Assembly: GCA_014529385.2 (NCBI GenBank)
Contig: CM043967.1
Span: 8,272,501 to 8,336,500, forward strand
Reading direction: 5' to 3'
From: Adiantum capillus-veneris
Taxonomy: Eukaryota; Streptophyta; Polypodiopsida; Polypodiales; Pteridaceae
DNA: 64,000 nucleotides
The position numbers and the translations under genes were made by a program. Positions 33,241-43,756 of the stretch are shown one piece after another (position 1 is the stretch's first letter; the number at the start of each line of letters is the position of its first letter). The notes under the pieces are model-generated. The model made no database searches, had not been told where the DNA came from, and worked only from the letters and a program-made list of their open reading frames with translations.

Positions 33241-34240
33241 AAGAGTTGTTCTCAGCTCAAAACAATAAAGAAGGTGGTAAATCATCAACCGCAAGCTACA
33301 CCTTTAACTTCTCTAGGTAGAACTAATTTGTTCTTATCTAGATGTTTATTCTGGTCACTAGCATTCAAGGTATCATAGATATTGGCTTGTTCATCTATCT
33401 TATCATTCACTAAGACAAAGTTTATTGTTGTTGATCTAGGTGGACTGACAGCTGGCCTTTGAGAACAAAAATGAGTGGTAGGGGAAGGTCTTGCTTGGGT
33501 TGGATTTCTTCCTCTTGCTCCAAGTCTTTGGAGTTGTCCTCCTTGATTGGGTGAATTTTGAAGGTTAACAGCAGAGCAGCAAGGCTTGAGTTACTAGGGT
33601 CATTTTCTTTAGGGCACTGGGCCTTCTTATGACCAAATTCCAGGCATTCCTAGCACTGAATTTTCTTTCCACTCTGAGTGATTGGAAGAGCATTCACATG
33701 AACAAAGCGCATTGATGATTGGCGTTCGACAACTGGCTTTGGTATAAATGGTACTTTGGTTGCTTAACAAGGTTGGCTGGGGTAGGAAGGAAATTCTTAT
33801 TTCCTTTGGTAGTAGTGACTCTTTGAAAACGGATCTTATGCTTTGACTTGGACCAGATTAGAGCGTCTGTGAGTGAGGCAGGTCAAAGGGACTCTACTTC
33901 AGGATCCATATCTTCTCCAAGCCCAAGGTTGAAGCGACTTACCTTTTGTTCCTCTATCATGAGAGGAGCATATTATTGTGAAAGTCGAACAAACTCCTCA
34001 TAGTAAGCTTTAAACCTTTTCCATTGGCAATGGCTTGGGACTATAGCCCTAGAGAAAGACCTAAAAGACCCAAAACATTTTTGGTCATATCACCTCTGCA
34101 AATGGGCTAGCATATCCTCATCCAACGCTTTTTTCCCTCTACATGAGTGAGGACACAGCCATTGGTGGACTCCCCTTCCAGTGAAGAAGTCTTCTAGCAT
34201 TAGTGCGTGGGAGTGGATAATGACTAATCAAGTTCACCCA
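33241..34240 (-). pseudogene. E7: gag fragment of another Ty3 lineage
   Basis: With stops and shifts the minus strand reads capsid blocks (WKRFKAYYEEFVRLSQ, PLMIEEQKVSRFNLGLGEDM near 33900-34040), then a CCHC knuckle near 33640 (C-stop-E-C-LEFG-H-KKAQ-C) in which a stop codon sits between the first two Cys. The sequence style differs from E3, E4 and E6. No protease or RT follows; the fragment ends near 33240. Confidence 0.7.
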
Positions 34241-34978
34241 TCCATGATTAACAACCTTAGTCGATCACCACTTACCACCCCGCACTCACACACGCTTCTT
34301 TGTTTTCTAATTACTACTACAATTATTCAACACTTAAAATAATGGCTCAATTTAACTTCTCGTCATAGTGATTCATTAAAACAAGTATCAAAAACAACAT
34401 TGAAAAAACATTATTTAACAAACAAACGTCTTTAAACTCAAGAGAGGGTACGATCAACTAAAAACATTTACGATAATAACATTTACTCTTCTTGTCTCAA
34501 GATCACCTAAGGGTGAAAAATGACACCTACTCTTTATTCATGATTCGGGGTGAATGGTATCACCAAAAGTTTGGGTGCCCATACACCAAACCAATTTCCC
34601 ATACAACCAAGCAACTCCCCTAGGATAAGAAAATGGTATCCTAACTTACGTAGAAACATCAAGACATGACGGAGTAGAGACTCTTCATTCATGGGAGTGT
34701 CAAAATTATTAGTGGTCTTATAAGCATCATTATTCATCAAAATATACCAAGGAGTTGAAGGTGTCTTGAGACAGTTGTCTTAAGGATGATCAATCATATC
34801 TTTCCTAATTCAACCAAATTAACCAAAACATTTCTCTCCTAGCTAACAACAATTGCATGATGGTTTCTTGGAAGATGCCCTTTCAATTTTTGGCCAATTT
34901 TATCATTTCTCAAGTTCTTATTCACTCTTTTAACGGATGTAGTGTTATCACTTAAAAATAATCTAATCTACTTATTAC

Positions 34979-35161
34979 TTAATTTACAAGGAAGACCCAC
35001 ATGTGACTGGTCAGGTATCTACTGAAGCTCTGAGGCCCAAACTCTCTCGTCTGTAAAACTATTGCTTGGACCGGCCCGTGATTGGGTGAGGCTCTTGCCC
35101 TCTTTGTAATACTATCATCTTCTTTAGTTGGCTGTTTTTCCCCGGTCCTCTTGGGAGCCAT
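34979..35161 (-). pseudogene. Possible E7 gag N-terminus
   Basis: A 60-codon ORF starting MAPKRTGEKQ with a basic KRARASPNHG segment, like the N-termini of many plant Ty3 gag proteins. It has the same orientation as the E7 capsid and lies ~750 bp upstream of it. The interval (34241-34978) shows no domain. Confidence 0.35.
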
Positions 35162-35669
35162 GACTTTTATTCTTATAAAAAGAACGTCTAATCATTAGGT
35201 AAATTATCAAACTTGATTTTCCCATTCTGTAACGTACTTCCATGACTTAACCTAATTTCTAGATCCTTGGGGTAATTTAATTAGTTATATACGATTCTTG
35301 TGGTAACTCTTTGTACCTTAGTTTAGTCCTAGGAATTCAACTAATTTTTGGAAACTAACCTCCTAGCTTTTTTCTTTAAAAATAAAATCAAAATTAGTAA
35401 CTTTTTTGACATAGTAACTTCTTATTTGTTTATATATGTAAAATATTTTTATCCTAGCTTCCTTTTAGGGTTTCTGGGCTCTACTAATTATCTTATAACT
35501 TTTTGAGTCTTTTTCCTAATTTCCTTCTTTTAACTAGGTTCAAAATGCCTTATTTTTTTCTTGATATTTATTATAGTAATTATCTCATGAAAATAGATTC
35601 ATATCAACTTTCTAACAGGGTATTATATCTCTAGTTATTTTCTCAAAAACTTTTATATGAATTTATTAT

Positions 35670-36310
35670 TTATTTTCATTAGTTTTTAGCCAAAAATAAG
35701 ATTTTAATACCAAGATAATCATTGACATTAATTAGCTAATTTGAGTTAATTATCATGGGTTTTTAACACTTACATCATTTATTGATAATTATCTTACTAA
35801 CTTTCAAACATGTGCTAATTATATTGATTAATTTTCAACCAAAAATAGGGTTTTAGGCCAAGATAATTACTAGAACTAATTAATTAATTATGATCTGCTT
35901 ATATCAAGCTCTTGATACTTAGATATTTATTTTCATTAATTTTTAGCCAAAAATAATATTTTAAGACCAAGATAATTATTGAAATTGATTAGCTAATTGT
36001 GAGTTAATTATCATGGGGTTTTTACACTTACATCATCTATTGATAATTATCTTACTAACTTTCAAACATGTGCTTATTATATTGATTAATTTTTAGCCAA
36101 AATAAGGGTTTTAGGCCAAGAAAAGTACTAAAATAATTAATTAATTATGATGTAGTTATATCAAGCTCTTAACACTTGGATATTTATTTAATCATTATCT
36201 TACTAGCTTTTAAACATGTTTTCTAATTGTCTTTATTAATTTTTAGCCAAAATAGGGTTTTTAGTCCAAGATAATTACTAAAACTAATTAACTAATTGTG
36301 ATCTATTTAT
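35670..36310. repeat. AT-rich tandem array, ~110-150-bp units in ~256-bp dimers
   Basis: The phrase TTAATTTTTAGCCAAAAATA recurs at about 35680, 35826, 35936, 36084 and 36234, alternating two spacer types (one with AACTTTCAAACATGTGCT, one with TATATCAAGCTCTTGA). Strongly AT-rich, noncoding. Confidence 0.88.
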
Positions 36311-36835
36311 CTATCTTTAGATTATATTTTTAATTTTATTATCATTTTTAAGCTTAAAAACATATAGATTTTTCTTTATTAAATACAAAAATTAATTAGA
36401 AAATTAAGACATTCTTTCCATAGCTTCCTAACACTATGTAAAAGCTTTGGAAATTAATTGGTAACTAGCTAATCTAATTACTATATTTCCTCTCTTAATT
36501 AAGATGAAAATTAATCAATTTTAGTCCTAATATAGGTCAATAATCAATTAGATTACCAAACAAAATAAAGGATTAAGTAATCAATAATATAATAACATAT
36601 AAGAGAATAATTATTATAGTAGAGAAAGATCTAATCTTTTCTAATCATTAAGATACTTAAAAAGATTAGACATAAAGTAATATATCATTTACTAATTAGC
36701 TGGGATTATCACTAATTCCCTTTCTTAACCACTAGATTTTTTGCTCTCTTACTATTTTTTGTGAAGAATCTCTCTAAGAACAAGAGATTATGGCCAGGAT
36801 TTTGTGTCTGAGAGCTATTGTGAAGCCTAAGGAGC

Positions 36836-36845
36836 CTATTTATAG
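36836..36845 (-). promoter_or_regulatory. TATA box-like site (possible E7 LTR promoter)
   Basis: Minus strand CTATAAATAG, identical to the site at 54743-54752 in the E9 LTR-like region. It lies upstream of the E7 gag fragment in the correct orientation, so 35.2-37.0 kb may be the E7 5' LTR; no boundaries were found. A C homopolymer of ~14 nt sits at about 37027. Confidence 0.45.
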
Positions 36846-37408
36846 TTTTTCTGGAAACACACAGGCAATGCTTAGCAGTTTCATGCAGCCCAAGCAGCCC
36901 TTTAGCTCTAGATGATGCCCCTTGAGGTGCATCTACTTCAGCTTTGTAGAGGAGTCTTGGGAGTAGTCATACTTGCAAGGACCATCGTGTTGGATTTTCC
37001 TGTACTTTGCCTCCACCACCACCACCACCCCCCCCCCCCCGGTCCTTTTTTTTAGCCTATCAAATCCATTGTTTTTTTTTTCTTAGAACGTTCCTTGATG
37101 GGCTTGGTGATGGTGTTGGTGCGATGATAACATCAACACATAGATGGTTTGATGCTTTTATTGAAGATTGAATGACTGTTGGATTTTGTCCAATGTTTAA
37201 ATTTGTTGAAGGTTGAATGACCATTCGATTTTTTTCTTTTAAGTGAGAGACACCTTGTAGCTCCACTTGAGACAAGACTCTCTTAACCTCTGCATGAGCT
37301 CCTGTAGCCCGTGCTCTTTTAACTAACCTCCCTGCGCCCTATTTTATATTGATCTACAAGTGAGAGCCTTATGAAGGCTCCCTGCATGGCCTCCATGTTC
37401 AGCACGGT

Positions 37409-38348
37409 TGTTGGCGGATACGCCGCGACGGACATCAGCACAGTGAGAACTCACCTAACAAGATCTGTCAGCTAAGGACGAAGCTCGACCCACAAGCGCG
37501 TGGAAGCAAGCATAGGGTGTCAACCTACACTCGTCAACCTACACTCGACCGACTCTCGACTACTTCCTACAGAGGTCTCTACCCAATGTCTAAGCTACAG
37601 CCTTTAGGAGTACATAAGGAGATTCCCTACAACGCTTTCAAGAGCCAAATACCCATCAAACGTTCTTGAAACGCTACGGAACTTGAAGGAAAAATTATTA
37701 ACACCAATAGGTCGCTCTCTCTAAGGTCCATGAACCAAAACCCCAACCCTAAACACCAGGTGCAAAATCACGTAGGATGTCTGATCAAAATTTGCAGGTC
37801 GTCGTTTCCGAAAACTAAAGTGCCTAATGTGTATCTCTACTCAATGTGAACGTGTGGATATGCTAAAATGCGAAAACAGACAACGTATGCTCACCAAATC
37901 ACCAGATATAGCTTGTGGATCGAGCTCGCAAAGCCAGATGGTACACATGCAATGTAGGTGTTGGCGCGTAGCTCTCTTCGAGGGCAACACGCTGCACTTC
38001 TCCGCACTCGATTCCGACCATCGGTGCGTGTAGCGTCAAGATAAAACTCTCACTCTCTCTCGTACACAGAGTATGCTCACTCACACAGACAAAAACTTAT
38101 GAGCTGACAAAGGTTTTTTTTTCATTAAGGTCAAAAGTGGTATAAATACCTTACAATCTCAAACCCTAATGTTCCAATTTAACCATTGACTCAGTCTAAA
38201 TGTCAAAAATGGGATACAATCTGGAAGCTTTTGCAAGCCCCAGTATTTACAATTATGAAATGACGGTTTTTTTGAATTAAAGAATAATTACAAAAAATAA
38301 TATCCTGCCGGGCAATCATCCTCCGTTGGGTGTGTCCAGCCGCTAACA
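37409..38348 (-). repeat. E6 3' LTR (940 bp)
   Basis: TGTTGGCGG...GCTAACA on the plus strand. The first ~185 bp match 53018-53204, and much of it matches the solo LTR at 25815. A TATA-like GGTATAAATACC lies near 38138, and the half-site CACGTAGGATGTCT at 37769-37782. Confidence 0.92.
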
Positions 38349-38358
38349 CCCCTCCTAG
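38349..38358 (-). promoter_or_regulatory. E6 terminal polypurine tract
   Basis: Plus strand CCCCTCCTAG directly after the LTR's CTAACA; minus strand CTAGGAGGGG before TGTTAGCG. Followed inward by TTCATGTCGTCCCCGACATG, itself an inverted repeat. Confidence 0.8.
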
Positions 38359-41300
38359 TTCATGTCGTCCCCGACATGGTAGTAGAGCTGCTTCTTTAGT
38401 GGAGGCTTTCGTGCATCTTCAGAAGAGACTCATACCGCGCATGTTGGGCCAGTAACGTCGGGCCGAATATTTTTGTATTGATGGTGAAGAAACCGGTGTA
38501 GAAGGCTTCTTCAAAGGCCTGGAGGTGATACGAGGGAAAAACATGATTCTCTGATAAAGGGCATGTATCACCTCATGAGAAGGCTGAGCAGATAGATCAT
38601 ATGCACATCTATATGTGTCTTGGAAGAAGAAGATGATGTCTGTTGCCTGTCCACGTTTAAAGGTTTCAAAAACCGCTAGAAGGGTTTTACAAATTTTTTT
38701 GAGCATGATGTAAGAGAGGGCAGCCGAGCCAGTGAACAATTTAATGGCGCCCATTAGGATTTTCACCATGTATTGCACACTCATTCTCTCGCCTACCTTC
38801 AAGCCTGGCAGCTTTGGGTAGTTGAGCCATGTGGGTTGGCTTTTCTGCAGTAGCTCTTGTGCTTTCCAGGTCCGTATCCTTGGTAGAGGGAAAAATCAAA
38901 GGTTGTCTTTGACTCTTTTAGGCGCCTCTACTAGATGAACTAAATACTGCGGGTATTTGGTTAGCCATGCCTTTCTCCACTTTGGCTGAGAGTCCACAAT
39001 CAGCTTAACTCCTTCTGGTTTGGAGATATTTGCTTTGTATAGTGGCACTATTGGCTCCTCTTTAATCCGTTTGTTTATTGTAGCAGCTTCATACTTTAGA
39101 AGAGGATATGGGAAAGAAGGTTGTAGCCATTCATGCCGAATGATATCGGCATCTAACTTCTAAATGGTCATAGACTTAAATACTCTCTGCTCCCATTCCA
39201 TTGCTTCTTTGGCCGTGTCTTTTATTGCCGCTTATATTGCCTTCTGTAGATTTTCTTCTTCTTCTTGTGTTAGATCCTGGGGTTCTTGTGATGGTCCCAC
39301 AAGGATGTCCTCTTGCATAGTGGTGTCCACTGGATCTGACACATTTTCTATGTCAATGCCTTCCATTGCTGCTCGCCTTGTGCTCAAGTGCTGCTCTCCA
39401 GTCTGCTGTTGGCCTTTCAGCTCATCTATCTGCTTCTGATATGCCTTCTTTTCCTGTTCAGCTTGATCTCCCATGTTCACTAAGAGGTCGTTCAAATCTG
39501 CATTGGTTTTTTCAGCCTCTTCTAGCTTCCTCTTGGTGTCTTCATTTTCTGTTTGTAATCTCTCTAATTCCTCGTCCATCTTCTTTTTCAAGGCTTCTAG
39601 CTCATCTTTCATGGCCTTGTTCTCATCTTCTAGACGGTTTTGCATTACTAGGGAGCCCTTGGCCAACATCAGTCTTTGTCTCTTCTCTAGTGTCAACTCC
39701 TTTTGGAGTTCCTTCATCTATTCTTCATCTAGATCATTCTCTGAAGTAGTGCCAGTCGAGGTAGCAGCTTTGACTTTGGCCGGAGATTCCCGTAGCCTTT
39801 GGATGGTCTGATCTTTCACTTTAATTTGATCTTTTAGCTCTATCACTTCATCCTAGCTTGCCTCATGTTCTAGCTCAACCTTTTCCTTAGCATTCCTCAA
39901 GGTTTCAACCTCTTTGGACTCATCCAGCAAGCTGTAGTGTCAAATTGTCCCTCTCTTTCTCCGCATCTGTCAGTGATTTGCTGATTTTCTTGTACTCCTC
40001 CTTCGCTCTTTGAAGCTTTTGTTCTGCTGCCTGACTCTGTCGTTCCATCTTTTGGCATCTTTGTAGTGCCGCGTCCAGATCGTCTTGCAGCTTGGTTGTT
40101 TCTCTATGTTCTCTTGGTCCTGTTTTTGCAGTGATTCCACTTCAGCTTTGATATGAACTTCATTTGTTTTGAGATTATCAATTTCAATCTCAGTGGCCAT
40201 CGACCTTGCTTTGAGCTGGGTGAGTTTTTGCATTACTACATCCCAATCATTGGTTGGTGGCTGTAGATCCACTGTATCTATGGCCATCTCCTTCAACTCC
40301 ACTAGCTGAGCGCTCTGCATATATTCCTTGGGTCTTGTGCTCGACAACTCAAAAACTGCATTAGCTACCTCTTCTTGAGAGTACCCAACAGCTACGAGAT
40401 CAAGAAATATTCTATAGTTTCTTTCTTCTGGATCTAGCTTCTCATCTTTTGGCTCAGCTTCTGCCTTCTGCTCTTCCTCTTTGTTCTTATCTTGCTTGGA
40501 GTCTTGTTGCTCATCCGGTTTGTTCAACTCCTCTTTTGTTGGGTTTGTGGAGGACTAAGAGGAGGTGGTGATGGTGGTGGGCTGGATTCTCGGCTTGATG
40601 GTGGAGTTGGTTGCTTCTTCTTGAAATCCCAATCAGCCTTTGTTTTCCTCTCTCTTTCTTGGCCTTCCTGCTCTTCTAGCAGCTGCCATCTCATTTCATC
40701 ACCTCTTCTTCTGTAAATGGTATATTTGGGATATTCTCCGCTGTAGCATCTAAAATCTCAAAATTCTTGATATTATCTTTAAACCGATCCCTTTGAATCC
40801 TTCGGGATGATCCAGACATAGCCTCAAGGGATGGCTTCCATAACTCGCTCAAATCCCCTTTTAGCACTCTTTCGGCTCTGAAACTTTCCATTAGTCTTTC
40901 TAGCCTTGTTGCTTTCTGTGACTTTGTTTCCTTGATTGGTACCTGTAGAGTTTCTTTCTTTCCCTTCTTTGGCTCTGGCGGCTCTTCTAGCACTGTCTCT
41001 AAACGGCGCTTCAACCTTGTGGCTACCCTGGGCGCCTTAGGAGGTTCTTCTTCTTTGTCTTCTTTCAGCTTGAGCCAATCATTTTGTGAGGGAGGTAGAG
41101 GCTAATTTCCCTTGGCATGCAATGCTCCATAGACAACTTTTGTTATCAGCTCACCAGGTACAATATAGGTGGGATTTTTGGTCCCCATCTTCACAAGATT
41201 GTCGTGGATGTAAGCGGCATAGTTTATCTCTTTTGGTTTGCTCTTCTGCATTGCCCAGGTGAAAGTGGTGGCAATAGCTCTAGGTGGCATCTGTATTTTT

Positions 41301-41811
41301 GTGGCCACTTGGTACACATGTGGAAGTATTGATTGTATAGTTGGCTCATGATAGACACCTTTGGGTTTGCAATATCTTCAAATGTATAGTTATTCTTCTT
41401 TTCTGAGTAGACCTTAATGTCATCTCTCCTCTTTGTCACACTGTCTCCTTTGTTAGAGATGTCAAGTGCTACTTTCACCACCTTCTCTGTGATGACAATC
41501 ATTTTATTAGGCTTGCCTTGCAGATCTGTAACTCGGGCTATGCCGTCCTGTTTCTCCAAGTAGTCCCCCATCTTGCTCCTGACAAATTCATTGAGCTCTC
41601 GAGGTAGCATGGGTAGCTCCACTGCATTTCCCTCTGGATCTTTAAATACCCCTTGGTAGATTCTCAGATCATTGGTCTCTAGTAGGTCATCTTGAATACA
41701 CGTGCTTGTGGGCTTCAGGGTTCCCTCTAGGATAACAAAAGGCTCCACTTCTTCGAAGTAGTCCTTGATAGTCATCCTCTTCTTCTTTGCAGGTGATTTT
41801 GTGGCTGCCAT
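38359..41811 (-). pseudogene. E6 ORF3, large extra ORF of unknown function
   Basis: Starts MAATKSPAKKKRMTIKDYF at 41811 and is readable to about 38400 with stops and shifts (open stretches 41811-41224, 41317-41102, 41014-40691, 40527-39970, 39717-39232, 38802-38419), roughly 1100 residues. Order: a globular N-terminal region with NKMIVITEKVVKVALDISN; a proline/lysine-rich charged region; a long coiled coil (39717-39400, regular K/E heptads such as DELEALKKKMDEELERL); an acidic stretch; a C-terminal helical part. No RNA-binding knuckle or enzyme motif. The 'VIT..VV..AL.I' block recalls N-terminal regions of other plant retroelement ORFs, a weak similarity. The coiled coil suggests a structural, gag-like role; this is inference. 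Confidence 0.7.
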
Positions 41812-41975
41812 GGATCCTGTTGCACTTAGTAGTCCAAAGTTAGCATTTTTTACATATTAGCTGATAAACTGAGTTCTGACTATCCAAATGACTTGAAAAT
41901 TGAAATAAGAACTCAAAAGGAACTAGGGAAACCCTGCATGTGCCCACAATAGATTTCTAGCTGAAAAATAATCAT

Positions 41976-42003
41976 GTAGACATCCTACGCGTAGGATGTC
42001 TAC
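41976..42003. repeat. E6 palindrome A1 (28 bp, perfect)
   Basis: Perfectly self-complementary; half-site GTAGACATCCTACG. Confidence 0.97.
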
Positions 42004-42261
42004 CTTCTCTGTTTTTTGTGAAACTTAACAAGCTTGTGGCCCTTGACCTGTGCAACATGGCTATGTACTTGGAATTGGATTTGGGCATCAAAAAGTGAAA
42101 TTTTGAGAAGATTTAGGCTTTTGGCTCACAAATTGGGTAGGATGTCCTAAACAAGTGGCAAATGATATTCAATTGGGTTGAAATTTGATATATAGGCTTC
42201 TTATCCCATGTAAGAGGCTCCCATGAAGTCCATTCTTGCACAAAAGGCAATATGACACTGG

Positions 42262-42285
42262 AGACATCCTACACGTAGGATGTCT
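42262..42285. repeat. E6 palindrome A2
   Basis: Half-site AGACATCCTAC with centre AC|GT (ACACGT), one centre position off perfect symmetry. Confidence 0.93.
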
Positions 42286-42545
42286 ATTTTCTCAAAATGA
42301 CTTGAAGTTGGTTCTATGGGTAGCCCTTAGCATGTAGAACATGGCCCTGCTCTTAGATTTTGATTTGGATAAGCATTGGTGTTGTTAAGAGCATGTGTAG
42401 TGTTTTTAGGCTCAACAAGTGCATCTTGGAGGTTTTGGGGGACAAATGTGATGGGAATGGCTTGAAATTTGATACATGAGCTTGTGAAGGTGTTATAAAG
42501 ACATCTGGAACTCAAAAATACTAGTTGGAGGTCAAATAGGTCATT

Positions 42546-42559
42546 CGCGTAGGATGTCT
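42546..42559. repeat. E6 palindrome A3, half only
   Basis: CGCGTAGGATGTCT is intact; the expected left half (around 42536) is unrecognisable. Confidence 0.85.
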
Positions 42560-42819
42560 ATTTCATTAATTTTCATATCTGACCCCACAGTTAGCTTGGC
42601 AATGTGCTATGAGTATATTGTGCAAGTTTCATATGATTTGGACTAGTTTTGGTAGGTCTATGACCCATTATTGCCTCTATGCTCTGACTTTCCGTTTTTT
42701 GATGCATATGAGGTCAACTCTTGTCCAAATGTGGTGAAACTTGATGGGCTAGCATGTATAAGCTATGTAGAAGCTGTGTATTAGGTGAGATGTTGAGTCT
42801 GGTCCCCAAACATAGCCTT

Positions 42820-42845
42820 GAGACATCCTACGCGTAGGATGTCTC
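42820..42845. repeat. E6 palindrome A4 (26 bp, perfect)
   Basis: Perfectly self-complementary; half-site GAGACATCCTACG. Confidence 0.97.
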
Positions 42846-43633
42846 CTGATGAAATTTATATAAGAAATGCTACTGGTATATACCCTGAGCCCCCCTGAGT
42901 CCCCTTTAAGTCCTATTTCAATAAAAAAGTCAAATAGATAGATAGAAACTCCCTGTTTGTCTTTCAAAGCCTCTGAGCTGTTTTCTGACTCTTGGAGTGC
43001 TTTTCGGTGATGAAATGTCTTGATGTTAGTCTCCATAGCTTCATGGTTCCTTGGGGATCCTTGCCATATGGTTTTTGTTGGCTTTGGCTTCACCGGAGCT
43101 CCGTTTGGCAATTTGTTTCTCTGGAAGCGCCCATGGTTGCGTTCACATGTCGTCAATGACTTGTGGTGGTTTACCACCATAGGACTTGGTTGTTGATGGT
43201 CTAGGAAAGTCGCTCCTGAAGTTTGGTGGCAAACAGACATCCGGTTTGGCCGTGAGAGCTAGTTGACGCTTTATGTGTCTGGTGCTGTTTCTGAAGCTTA
43301 GTCCTGCTTCGGGTCGCCTTATGGCCATGTGGGCTATATAGCCTTGTAGACCATGTCGTGATTCTCCTACCCATGAGTTTTGGTAGCATTTGGGTGACTT
43401 TCCACCGATTTACCATTTGGTGGCCTCTTGCAGGGCTCTACAAGGCTATTTTTACATATATACACACACCTAAGGGCCTGATTTGGTGTTTGGCCCCATA
43501 TACTTGTAGATTCGTGCTGTATAAGGGCATATGTACTTAGGTTAGTCTAGAAAATTTCACAATCAAACAAAACCCCTTAAAATAGTTGAAAAACATGCTC
43601 TTTTTACCTTCATTGGGTCCGCATTTGAGAATG

Positions 43634-43648
43634 CCTCCCCCCCTCCTA
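43634..43648 (-). promoter_or_regulatory. E6 internal polypurine tract
   Basis: Plus strand CCTCCCCCCCTCCTA. CCCCTCCTAGTT here is identical to the terminal PPT at 38349-38360, and the following bases (GGAGTCCTCCCGGATGACA vs CATGTCGTCCCCGACATGG) are similar. It lies between the PR2 ORF and the second leader. It could be a central PPT for second-strand priming, as in lentiviruses and Ty1, or the relic of a module junction. Confidence 0.6.
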
Positions 43649-43756
43649 GTTGGAGTCCTCCCGGATGACAAGGTATCGCCTCAGGGTATGTGTAGTGCAT
43701 GGGTTAAAAATTGTGCTAATGTTCGGCCGTGTAATGTGGCCCTATTTGATGCATAC

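Larger units (their letters stand above)
41812..43633 (-). other. E6 second leader array, upstream of ORF3
   Basis: Four palindromes or remnants at 41976, 42262, 42546 (half) and 42820, spaced 274-285 bp, in units that also share a GTGCAACATGGCTATG/GTAGAACATGGCCCTG phrase and TTGGATTTGG-type blocks. Right of these, 42850-43630 is less repetitive and contains a 163-codon minus ORF (43240-42749) that I do not recognise; it overlaps two palindromes at its end, so it is probably chance or a leader ORF. Confidence 0.75.

Noticed and set aside
39164-39811. Ser-rich plus-strand ORFs (39164-39439, 39366-39749, 39473-39811)
   Set aside because: Antisense shadows of the E6 ORF3 coiled coil.
42749-43240. 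163-codon minus ORF in the second E6 leader
   Set aside because: Not recognised, overlaps palindromes, and no counterpart noticed in E3; kept only as a note in the leader entry.
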